Assembly: GCA_024405635.1 (NCBI GenBank)
Contig: JAKSOL010000015.1
Coordinates: 1 to 63,246 of the forward strand
From: Salinivirgaceae bacterium
Lineage (GTDB): Bacteria; Bacteroidota; Bacteroidia; Bacteroidales; SZUA-534
Reading direction: 5' to 3'
DNA length: 63,246 nucleotides
In this document: piece after piece, positions 9,021 through 16,333 of the stretch
Layout: every line of letters starts with the position of its first letter
Numbering within the stretch: the first letter of the stretch is position 1
Translations under genes and position numbers: made by a program
The notes under the pieces: model-generated
Database searches by the model: none
The model's input: only the letters and a program-made list of their open reading frames with translations
Told to the model about the DNA's origin: nothing

Positions 9021-10109
9021 TCAAGCTTCTTCGTGCTGTTGTCTGAAAACTTCCTTTTGCAACTCTATCTCACGAACTAATTCTTCTTTAGTTGGGAGAT
9101 AGGTTAGATACTTAGCTTGAAATATTTGCTCGTTGCCGTGCAGCACACTATATCTGGCCATATCTTCACTGGTGTCGGAACATAGAAGCAAGCCAATTGT
9201 AGGATTGTCGCCCTCGGTGCGTTGCAGACTGTCGTACATGCGTACGTACATATCCATCTGACCAACATCCTGATGCGTTATCTGACTAGTTTTTAGATCC
9301 ATGAGGAAGAAGCACTTCAGAATATAGTTGTAGAACACGAGGTCGATGTAGAAATCGCCCATGTCGGTGCGGATATGTTTCTGTCTTGCCACAAACGCAA
9401 AACCTTTGCCCATCTCCATTATGAACTTTTGGATGTGGGTTATGATGCTCTCTTCGAGTTCCGTTTCTGTGAAGTCAGTATTCTGTGACAATCCCAGGAA
9501 GTCTGCAATGACAGGATTCTTTATGAACTCAAGTTTGTCTTGCAGTGGCGCTGTCAGCGATTTCATTTCCGACACGACACTCTCCTTGCTCTGCGATTGC
9601 AGAAGACGATAGTAGTACTGCGAGCCTATATTGCGATGAAGAACCCTGCTGCTCCATGTCTCCCGTAAAGCCTCCTGCGCATACCACTTACGAGCTTCTG
9701 CATCCTCCACACGTATCAGTTCACGGTATAGTGTCCATGGAAGCAATTGTTGACTCACTGCGTCGACTTTCCCAGATTGTTGACTCACTGCGTCAACTAT
9801 TTCAGGGAACATGTTGTAAAAACGCACATAATTGTGCAGTGAAATCTTGTCGAATCCTTTGCCGTATTTATTTGTTAGAGACTTGGATAATTGCTCAATA
9901 ACGTGTTTCCCATATTCAGCTCGACCATCATCATCAAGATGCTCACGAGTAATACGCTCTCCAAGTTTCCAGTTACGCAAAGTGAGTGCTACGTTTACAG
10001 CACGGTAAGCAAACTGACGCGCCTCATCAATAATGACGCACGCATCTTTGTATAGCTCACCATCGAGCACATCACTTTCTCTATATGTCTGAATAACTTT
10101 ATCTTCCAT
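9021..10109 (-). CDS. YhcG/DUF1016 family PD-(D/E)XK nuclease, first gene of the operon
   Basis: A 362-residue protein. The N-terminal DUF1016 helical region spans roughly 1-200 (YGKHVIEQLS at 66-75, FDKISLHNYVRFYNMFPEIV at 86-105). The C-terminal nuclease domain shows E219/E220, FYIDLVFYN with D256 and MDLKTSQIT with D271-x-K273, then GQMDMYVRMYD. The usual family version reads ELK; here Asp replaces Glu, an accepted variant of the PD-(D/E)XK pattern. A hexapeptide DAVSQQ is duplicated at 106-111 and 116-121 within the linker. It is the 5'-most gene of the seven-gene operon. Family members are often found inside or beside restriction systems, with known function limited to DNA binding/cleavage. 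The start ATG at 10109 has no upstream in-frame competitor of note. Confidence 0.85.
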   Translation of the reverse strand: MEDKVIQTYRESDVLDGELYKDACVIIDEARQFAYRAVNVALTLRNWKLGERITREHLDDDGRAEYGKHVIEQLSKSLTNKYGKGFDKISLHNYVRFYNMFPEIVDAVSQQSGKVDAVSQQLLPWTLYRELIRVEDAEARKWYAQEALRETWSSRVLHRNIGSQYYYRLLQSQSKESVVSEMKSLTAPLQDKLEFIKNPVIADFLGLSQNTDFTETELEESIITHIQKFIMEMGKGFAFVARQKHIRTDMGDFYIDLVFYNYILKCFFLMDLKTSQITHQDVGQMDMYVRMYDSLQRTEGDNPTIGLLLCSDTSEDMARYSVLHGNEQIFQAKYLTYLPTKEELVREIELQKEVFRQQHEEA

Positions 10110-10484
10110 GTCTAAACAATCAATAATCTGGAGTTAAAGTGCGACATAAAAAAACTTACTAAAAGTTTGCGCGCAATTATCCAACTTATATTTGCTTGTA
10201 AAAGTAGTGGTTTTTTGTTGATTTTTTTGCATATTTTGAACATTTATTTTATTGAGGGATAGTGATTTGCAGAGGTCTGGGGCGCTATTGGTGTGATGTT
10301 TAAAGAATTAGTTGTACGATGTTGGAATACGCTATGATGCTTATGTATGCTTTATCCTATTACTCTCCTATGGTTATCCTATTACTTTCCTATTTGAAGG
10401 GATGGGGCGGGTGCGAAATCTTTGTTTGATATTTGTATTACACATTTCATAGTATTCGCAAACTTTGCGCTAAATTGGGATATT
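10110..10484. other. Divergent intergenic region between the defence operon and the umuD-like remnant
   Basis: About 375 AT-rich bases. On the minus strand, a CTACTTTTAC segment near 10194 resembles the TAnnTTTG -7 element (one mismatch) and could drive the operon starting at 10109; I see no clear -33 TTTG at the right distance. On the plus strand, a pair of 20-bp direct repeats (10352-10393) lies upstream of the umuD-like start at 10485. No RNA gene or other coding frame is convincing. Confidence 0.4.
10352..10393 (+). repeat. Tandem 20-bp direct repeat, 22-bp period
   Basis: The unit TTATCCTATTACTCTCCTAT occurs at 10352-10371 and again with one change (C to T) at 10374-10393, separated by GG. 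The 22-bp period is about two helical turns, as expected for two protomers binding on one DNA face. It lies about 90 bases upstream of the umuD-like start, so it may be an operator; this is inference from position only. Confidence 0.6.
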
Positions 10485-11282
10485 ATGGACTGTGAGGAAA
10501 TAAAGAAACAACGTGGTGGACGGCGTGAGGGGGCTGGGCGGCCTAAGGGCGACAGCAAGCTCTATACGTTTCGTGTGCCTGGCTATATAGCGTCGGACAT
10601 TGATGCGCAGGAGAGTAAGACTGAGTTCATCAAGGAGTGCATCGTGAAGAACATTTTCGCTAAGCATAGCATTGAGGAATTTGGCGATGTCGTTCGTGCA
10701 TCGGAGGTTAAGGATCTGACGCTGCCTTTCTTTGAGAATGTGAGTGTGGTCGCTGGCTTTCCTATTCCGCTCGACAATGACGAGAAGGCGCAGAACATTG
10801 AGCTGCTACAGATGCTCTGTCCGCATCCTGAATCGTGCTATCTGATAAGGGTGCAGGGCAACTCGATGATTGACGCGAACATTTATTCGGGAAACATGAT
10901 GCTATACGCTGCCATGAGCCGACGCATAGTGTCGATACTCAGAAAGAGCATCATGCACGTGGAGAACTACAGCATAGACGAGAGTTTCTGCGACCTGAAC
11001 GGCTACGACAAACATTACAACTTAGAAGAACTGATGCGCGGTGTGGCCGACAAGATAAGGCTATACACCGACGTGCCTGTGAGCGTTGGCATTGCACCGA
11101 CAAAGACGCTGGCCAAGATGGGGAGCAAGTTTGCCAAGCAGTATAAGGGTTATCGTGACGTGTGCGTGATAGACACCGAAGAGAAACGGCGTAAGGCATT
11201 GGAGCTGTTCGACCTTGCCGATGTGTGGGGCGTTGGGCGAAGTGTGTTTCTTCTATGTCGCCTGTTAAAAAGTACTTCCTGA
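10485..11282 (+). pseudogene. umuD-umuC deletion fusion remnant
   Basis: One 265-codon frame joins pieces of two SOS mutagenesis genes. Codons 1-140 are UmuD/LexA-like: a basic GGRREGAGRPKGD head, then the S24 peptidase segment LIRVQGNSMIDANIYSGN with the nucleophilic Ser, but the stretch with the catalytic Lys is gone. At MLYAAMSRRIV the frame passes directly into Y-family polymerase UmuC, retaining YSIDESFCDL (catalytic Asp-Glu), VSVGIAPTKTLAKMGSKFAK and LADVWGVGR. UmuC's N-terminus with its first metal-binding Asp is missing, and the gene stops just after GVGR, losing the thumb and little-finger domains. Neither activity is expected. The ATG at 10485 fits UmuD better than an upstream non-ATG extension. 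In-frame survival across the junction may be chance. Confidence 0.8.
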
Positions 11283-11335
11283 TGAACATTATCACCCTAT
11301 CATTGCCGACATTAAGAAAAATCTGAATCTCTAAA
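11255..11335 (+). pseudogene. Short orphan C-terminal coding scrap
   Basis: In a different frame from the umuC remnant, 26 codons ending at TAA 11333-11335 read MSPVKKYFLDEHYHPIIAD and on to KNLNL. The composition looks like the genuine C-terminus of a lost protein rather than random DNA, but I cannot name the family. It marks a second deletion point immediately after the truncated umuC. Confidence 0.25.
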
Positions 11336-11336
11336 T

Positions 11337-11524
11337 TGTCATTGGCAACAAGCCTCTTCTTTCTCGATTTTGACGGAGTGCTATATACCGCTATGATTCA
11401 CGTCCTTGCAATGTGTGAGGACGTGGGTGTAGTGGAAGAAGTTGGTGTTGAGGTTGAAGAAAATATATTCATTCAGTATATATTTCATCCATCTTTCCAA
11501 TCATACCTTTCGCCATCTTCCTAA
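11337..11524 (+). pseudogene. HAD-motif gene fragment
   Basis: The frame opens without an ATG and reads LFFLDFDGVLYT, a textbook HAD-superfamily motif I (DxDGV), then diverges into a Val/Glu-rich stretch and stops inside the antisense WYL gene. No later HAD motifs follow. It resembles the first residues of the small Bacteroidetes HAD-domain proteins that begin LFLDFDGVL. Probably the 5' end of a deleted gene; chance cannot be excluded. Confidence 0.3.
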
Positions 11525-12290
11525 CCTCCATCGGTTCCAACACCTCCACTCTGTCCATATTCCACAATATCTCCTGTAGCAAATCTATCGTCGGACGCAC
11601 AAACATGGTGAATATGCTGTAGTCGTCATTTCTCTCTATCTCCTCCTGCGACTCGTGCAAAGGTAGGCTACGCATATAGTTTGCCTGGTATGCGTCAACT
11701 TTCAGCTTTATGGTTCTTGGCTTGGTGTTCTCGCCGGTTATGCCCCCCAGGTAATAGCGGAAAAACTCCTCGGGTGAGAAGTCTATCGGGTAGTCGAAGG
11801 TGTGGCTCGATGGTCGTATGCCTCTTATTCTGTCGAGGCAGAACACTGTTGTATGACCTGTCCCTGCGTCGTTCCAATGGCGGCCGACCATATACCAGCG
11901 CTGACGGTATAGCTTGACACACAGAGGCATGATGTAGTGCTCGCGCTCTTCGTCGTTGAGATAGCGGCGGTATGTGATATGTAGCATCTGGCTAGCCTTC
12001 ATGGCATCGACAATAGGCTGGAGGTATTCAACGTCACTTGGTATGTTCTCGAGCAGAATTCGGTTTTTGATTGATTTGCAGTCGGCCAAAGCGTTGCTTA
12101 CTGAGAAGGTGTCTAATAGCCATTTGCCCGCAGAGCCGTTCTTTAGGTTTGATGCGTTGGCAATGTAATAGCAATATGTCGATAGGTCACATTCTACATC
12201 GAGGTCGAATGTTTCGCTAATCTTTTCTCTCCATTTGTGGAAAGTGCGTTTGTCGAGTTCCTTGCCGTTGCTCATGTCAACGTTGTTCAT
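11469..12290 (-). CDS. WYL-domain transcriptional regulator, N-terminally truncated
   Basis: 273 codons from the first ATG. Residues about 85-180 form the WYL sensor domain (MLHITYRR, YIMPLCVKLYRQRWYMVGRHW), followed by the WCX-like C-terminal extension (KLKVDAYQANYMRSLPLHESQEEI, FVRPTIDLLQEILWNM). WYL proteins bind nucleic-acid-type ligands and commonly repress phage-defence operons. The reading frame continues upstream of the ATG with AGRITLQELNRKW, which matches the beginning of the helix-turn-helix region of this family, but the initial residues are absent and a stop occurs at 12354-12356. So the gene has lost its true start, and the DNA-binding domain is incomplete. It may be inactive or expressed from an internal start. 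Its codon use matches the left accessory region rather than the gene beyond 12448. Confidence 0.75.
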   Translation of the reverse strand: MNNVDMSNGKELDKRTFHKWREKISETFDLDVECDLSTYCYYIANASNLKNGSAGKWLLDTFSVSNALADCKSIKNRILLENIPSDVEYLQPIVDAMKASQMLHITYRRYLNDEEREHYIMPLCVKLYRQRWYMVGRHWNDAGTGHTTVFCLDRIRGIRPSSHTFDYPIDFSPEEFFRYYLGGITGENTKPRTIKLKVDAYQANYMRSLPLHESQEEIERNDDYSIFTMFVRPTIDLLQEILWNMDRVEVLEPMEVRKMAKGMIGKMDEIYTE

Positions 12291-12447
12291 CCACTTGCGG
12301 TTGAGTTCCTGCAGGGTTATTCGTCCCGCATGGGGGTTGCGTAAATGTTTAGTTTAACTGCCAATTAAATAAAAACACGTTGTATAAGTAAATCATTTTC
12401 ATTTCCTTTCGGCATTATTCTTATAATCAACTTCTAAACTTAAAAAA

Positions 12448-13278
12448 ATGAACAAGAGATTATTTATTGTAGCAATGCTTGGTATGATATGCGGTGTTGC
12501 ATGCGCTCAACCTCGATTTGGTGGAGCTCTTGAATCGGCAGTTAAACGAGGTGTAACAAAAGCGGTTACCAAAAAAGCCGAAAGTATTGCCGAGAAAAAA
12601 ACAGAGGCCTTTTTGAATAGAAAATTAGCAGCTTGGGAAAGCAGTGTAAATGCTGAACTTAAAGCAAGTCAACAAGCATTAGCTATGGCGCAAGACTCTA
12701 TGCGTCAGCTTATGGATGTGCCTTTTGATGCTGAATATTCATTTACTACTATTGTTAAAACTGTTACTAAGGTTACCGAAAAGAATGGCGAAACAACTAG
12801 TTCTGATGTTGTGATTTATATGAATCCACAGCGTAGCGATTGTTATGCTTATGGTATTGGCGACTTGATTACCCTTATGGATTACAAAAACAAAGTTCAG
12901 GTTTTGTTCTCGGCTAACGACACAAATAAGGTTTATGTATCGTACCAAATATCTGGTTCAATGCCAAATGGAACTTCTAACGATTCGTACACTAAAATTG
13001 GAACAAAAGATATTTGCGGTTACACATGCCAAGGATATAGTGTTAAAAACGGATATTACAGCGGCGAATCGTGGGTAGCAGAAAGTTCTGATTTTGTTAA
13101 TTGTTACACAAATGCCACCAATCTTTATATGCCTACAGCAGGTTTCCCAATGTTGGCAAAAGGTGTTTTGAATAATGGCGAAAACAAGTTAGACTATATT
13201 TCAGAGGTTACTGAAGTTAAGAAAAATCAGACGTTTATTATTAAAAAGTCCGATTACAAAAGTGCTTTTGAAGAGTAG
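12448..13278 (+). CDS. Secreted DUF4412-like protein
   Basis: 276 residues with a clear signal peptide (MNKRLFIVAMLGMICGVACAQ). Residues 30-95 are a Lys/Glu/Ala-rich helical stretch; residues 100-276 carry beta-rich segments (VVIYMNPQRSDCYAYG, KIGTKDICGYTCQGYSVKN, SWVAESSDFVNCY) resembling the Bacteroidetes-specific periplasmic DUF4412 family. Function unknown. First gene on the core-genome side of the junction near 12340, with AT-rich codon use typical of the rest of the window. Followed by two stem-loop terminators. Confidence 0.6.
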   Translation: MNKRLFIVAMLGMICGVACAQPRFGGALESAVKRGVTKAVTKKAESIAEKKTEAFLNRKLAAWESSVNAELKASQQALAMAQDSMRQLMDVPFDAEYSFTTIVKTVTKVTEKNGETTSSDVVIYMNPQRSDCYAYGIGDLITLMDYKNKVQVLFSANDTNKVYVSYQISGSMPNGTSNDSYTKIGTKDICGYTCQGYSVKNGYYSGESWVAESSDFVNCYTNATNLYMPTAGFPMLAKGVLNNGENKLDYISEVTEVKKNQTFIIKKSDYKSAFEE

Positions 13279-13300
13279 TTGAATATTGAAAAGCAATAAC

Positions 13301-13331
13301 AAAAAGGCGGCAATTATGCAGCCTTTTTTTG
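13301..13331 (+). terminator. Rho-independent terminator
   Basis: AAAAAGGC pairs with GCCTTTTT around a 12-base loop, ending in a T run, 22 bases after the stop of the DUF4412-like gene. Confidence 0.7.
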
Positions 13332-13345
13332 TTGGTATTGAAAAT

Positions 13346-13384
13346 AAAAAAGCCTGAACTCTTTTGAAGTTCAGGCTTTTTTTT
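13346..13384. terminator. Bidirectional terminator between convergent genes
   Basis: A long stem (AAAAAAGCCTGAACT with AGTTCAGGCTTTTTT) with A and T runs on both sides lies between the convergent DUF4412-like gene and the carboxylesterase, so it can serve both strands. Confidence 0.85.
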
Positions 13385-13396
13385 AGATTCAAATTA

Positions 13397-14860
13397 TTAA
13401 TTAAAGCGTTGCGAGTCGCCTTTTAATGGAGTTCCCATTGCTGACGATTCTGCATCTTTTTCATCGAGTTTAAACACCATAAAGTTTGGATTCTCGCGAG
13501 TGCATGGAGTCCATTCTCCGTCGGTTGCACCGTTTGGATTGCTGTATTTAGCAAAGTTGGTCCAATAGGTTAGCATTTTCTCCGACAAGTCCCAGTCACC
13601 TTTTGTCCAAGGGCGCCAGCAGTGTTTAAGCGATTTGAATACATACCAAAGGTCTGAAGAGTGGAACGCACCTTTCAAACGTTGAGTAACTTCAGGGTGA
13701 GATCCATCGTCAGGAAGTGGGCGTGCAAATTGGTAAGCATAGCTTTTTTGACCGATACTATCGCGGTTAAAGCAGAATTTTGCAATGCCTTCGCCCATAT
13801 CGCCAAGGTCGTTTAGTGTGTATCCAATCATGTAAGGAACATTGGCAAGAGAACCATCGTATGCGGCCTCGTCAAAACTTTCTTTTGAGCAATAACCATC
13901 AACAACTGGCGCGTAGCGGAACCAAAATCCTTGACCTCCATTAACTTGGTCGTAAATAGTAGCAACGGTGTGCATCACTTCGGTTGAAGTGCGGCGCATC
14001 TTTTCAAGGCTATTGATACCTGCCCAATCAAGAATTTTTTTGTTGTTATTAGCCGATTGTTCAAGAGTCATACCCAAAGCAGGAGCACGGTTGCTAGCTG
14101 TGTTTATACCGCCGGCACTCATAATAACAGCTTTGTGGAACAAACCGCGAGCCAAAGGTGATTCGCAAATAGTGCGAACGCTACCACCACCAGCGCTTTG
14201 TCCAAAGATGGTTACATTGTCAGGGTCGCCACCAAATTGAGCAATGTTTTTCTTAATCCATTTAAGCGATTCAATTTGGTCAAGAATGCCGTAGTTGCCT
14301 GCTGCATTGTTGCCACTTTCGGCCATCAAATCGGGGTGGGTTAAGAATCCAAAAACACCCAAACGATAGTTAATTGTTACTAAAACAACATCTTTGTTAG
14401 CCCATTCTTGTCCATCAAATTCAGGTTCGGTTCCCCAACCTTCGCGGTAGCCTCCTCCGTGAATCCAAAGAGCAACAGGCAGTTTTTTGTCGGTTTTACC
14501 AGCTGCTTTGGTCCATACGTTAAGGTAAAGACAATCTTCGCTATATGGCGACTCGTCTCCGTATCCCCATTCGGTAGTGTAACCACCTTCGTAGTGAACT
14601 GATTGATAGCCAGGGTGCCCGTATTTGTCGGCTTTAAGCACACCTTTCCAAGCAACAACTGGTTGTGGAGCTTTCCAGCGCAAATCGTTGATTGGAGGAG
14701 CGGCATAAGGAATGCCTTTGTACGCAAATACGCCGTCAATTTCGGTTGCAACGCCTTGCACGTCGCCACCTTCAATGCTCAAGATTGGACTCTCTTGAAC
14801 TTGTTTGCATCCTACCAAGGCCATAGCCATTGCAGCAATGCAGATGATTGATCTTTTCAT
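13397..14860 (-). CDS. Type B carboxylesterase lipoprotein
   Basis: 487 residues. The lipoprotein signal MKRSIICIAAMAMALVGC ends in a lipobox. Alpha/beta-hydrolase carboxylesterase features follow: GIPYAAPP and LRWKAPQP near 49-67, SEDCLYLNVW (107-116), oxyanion-hole WIHGGGY (132-138), nucleophile elbow GQSAGG with Ser222 and a late GAFHSSDLWYVF segment containing the probable catalytic His. Family members hydrolyse ester bonds of small or carbohydrate-linked substrates; substrate unknown here. Likely periplasmic or outer-membrane anchored. On the minus strand a TAAATTTG -7-like element lies at 14940-14947, with a CTGACT-TCC-AGTCAG hairpin (14897-14911) in the roughly 75-base leader. Confidence 0.88.
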   Translation of the reverse strand: MKRSIICIAAMAMALVGCKQVQESPILSIEGGDVQGVATEIDGVFAYKGIPYAAPPINDLRWKAPQPVVAWKGVLKADKYGHPGYQSVHYEGGYTTEWGYGDESPYSEDCLYLNVWTKAAGKTDKKLPVALWIHGGGYREGWGTEPEFDGQEWANKDVVLVTINYRLGVFGFLTHPDLMAESGNNAAGNYGILDQIESLKWIKKNIAQFGGDPDNVTIFGQSAGGGSVRTICESPLARGLFHKAVIMSAGGINTASNRAPALGMTLEQSANNNKKILDWAGINSLEKMRRTSTEVMHTVATIYDQVNGGQGFWFRYAPVVDGYCSKESFDEAAYDGSLANVPYMIGYTLNDLGDMGEGIAKFCFNRDSIGQKSYAYQFARPLPDDGSHPEVTQRLKGAFHSSDLWYVFKSLKHCWRPWTKGDWDLSEKMLTYWTNFAKYSNPNGATDGEWTPCTRENPNFMVFKLDEKDAESSAMGTPLKGDSQRFN

Positions 14861-15040
14861 TGGATAGTTTTTAATGTGTTATTTATATAAATGACTGACT
14901 TCCAGTCAGATGCTTTTATTCTGCATTGAAAGTCAATAGCAAATTTAGCATAAAAACTATATGAGTTTATGCTGATGCAAAAACTATTATAAAGCGATTG
15001 AGTTTGAAAGGGAGTTTAATATTAAACTTTCTTTCAATGA

Positions 15041-16255
15041 CTATTTTCGACCTTTTAGGAGACAACTATCGCCATAACTTAAAAAGCGAAAATCGTTTTT
15101 AAGTGCAAAATCATAAACTCGATGCCAGTCTTCGCCAATTTGTGCAGCAATAAGAAGCAGCAAAGTGCTTTGAGGCTGATGAAAGTTGGTTATTATATCG
15201 TTAACCACGCGGAATTTGTAGCCGGGAGCAATCATTATTGAAGTTTCGGCCATCAACTCCGTTTTTCCGCTTTGTGCTACGTAGTTGCGTAGTGCTGAAA
15301 AAGCTTGGTTTGCCGACAAATCGCTTTGGAGCGAATATGGTTCCCATTGGCCAATTGACAGAGGATTGCTTAATCCTTGCGCCACTTTTACTCCGCACCA
15401 ATACATACTTTCAAGAGTTCGCACTGTTGTTGTTCCAACTGCAACCAATCGGTTTGAGTTTGTAGCTAAAGGAGCAAGAGTAGTTTCGTTTAACACAAAG
15501 TGCTCGGTGTGCATAGGGTGGCCGCCTATTGTTTCGCTTTGAACTGGCTTAAACGTACCAGCGCCAACGTGTAATGTTACTTCGTGGCGGCTAATGTTGT
15601 GTTTTATAAGCGAGTCAAATACTTGTTGTGTAAAATGTAGGCCCGCTGTTGGGGCCGCCACCGAGCCTTTGAATTTAGAATAAACGGTTTGGTAGCGTTC
15701 GTTGTCGCTCTCTTCCGATTGTCGATTAAGATATGGGGGAATTGGAATTTGTCCCGCCCAGTCAAGTATTTCGCCAAACGATATTTGATTGTTATCCCAT
15801 TGAAACTCAACAATAAACGAATCGCTAACGGCTCCTATGCGAGTGGCCGAAAGTGTGGTAGATTGGTTGCCTATGGTTATTTGTTTGTTTAGCGAACCAT
15901 CTTTCCACTTTTTGCTATTGCCAACATAGCAAAGCCATTGACATTTTTCGGTTTGCACAAACATTTGGGCATATTCGGCAGGCGCAACAGGTTCAAGGCA
16001 GAAAATTTCGATGCGTGCACCCGAGGTCTTGAAAAACTCCATTCGGGCACGAATCACCTTTGTATTGTTTGCTACTAGCAATGCCGGCGATGGCAAATGA
16101 TTTGCAACATTGCGGAACACATCGGTTTCAATTTCTCCATTATCAAAAATCAGCAACTTTGACGAGTCTCGAATTTCAAGTGGGTATTTTGCAATTCTCT
16201 CGTCAGGCAAAGGATAATTGTAATCGGCGATAGATATGTTTACTGGTGCGTTCAT
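15041..16255 (-). CDS. queA: S-adenosylmethionine:tRNA ribosyltransferase-isomerase
   Basis: 404 residues from the ATG at 16255; a TTG-initiated extension exists but would place the start on top of the promoter. The enzyme transfers and isomerises the ribosyl part of AdoMet to 7-aminomethyl-deazaguanine at tRNA position 34, giving epoxyqueuosine. Family hallmarks: DYNYPLPDERIAKYPL at the N-terminus, PTAGLHFT, HVGAGTFKPV, TTVRTLES and a NFHQPQSTLLLL segment near the end. Divergently transcribed from the DUF2027-Smr gene with a TATTTTTG -7 element (complement of 16291-16298) 36 bases upstream. Normal length for the family. Confidence 0.95.
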   Translation of the reverse strand: MNAPVNISIADYNYPLPDERIAKYPLEIRDSSKLLIFDNGEIETDVFRNVANHLPSPALLVANNTKVIRARMEFFKTSGARIEIFCLEPVAPAEYAQMFVQTEKCQWLCYVGNSKKWKDGSLNKQITIGNQSTTLSATRIGAVSDSFIVEFQWDNNQISFGEILDWAGQIPIPPYLNRQSEESDNERYQTVYSKFKGSVAAPTAGLHFTQQVFDSLIKHNISRHEVTLHVGAGTFKPVQSETIGGHPMHTEHFVLNETTLAPLATNSNRLVAVGTTTVRTLESMYWCGVKVAQGLSNPLSIGQWEPYSLQSDLSANQAFSALRNYVAQSGKTELMAETSIMIAPGYKFRVVNDIITNFHQPQSTLLLLIAAQIGEDWHRVYDFALKNDFRFLSYGDSCLLKGRK

Positions 16256-16290
16256 GTTTCCAAAAATTAAGTCCAAAACAAATGGGTTGG

Positions 16291-16308
16291 CAAAAATAGT
16301 TAACTTTG
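16291..16308. promoter_or_regulatory. Back-to-back divergent -7 elements for queA and the DUF2027-Smr gene
   Basis: The minus strand carries TATTTTTG (complement of 16291-16298) and the plus strand TAACTTTG (16301-16308); both match TAnnTTTG exactly. Only two bases separate them, so polymerase at one should exclude the other. No clear -33 TTTG is present for either. Confidence 0.55.
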
Positions 16309-16333
16309 ATTTTTGATTCTGAAAAACACAACA

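Noticed and set aside
10350..10400. Short CRISPR array
   Set aside because: Only two copies with a 2-base gap instead of spacers; no cas genes.
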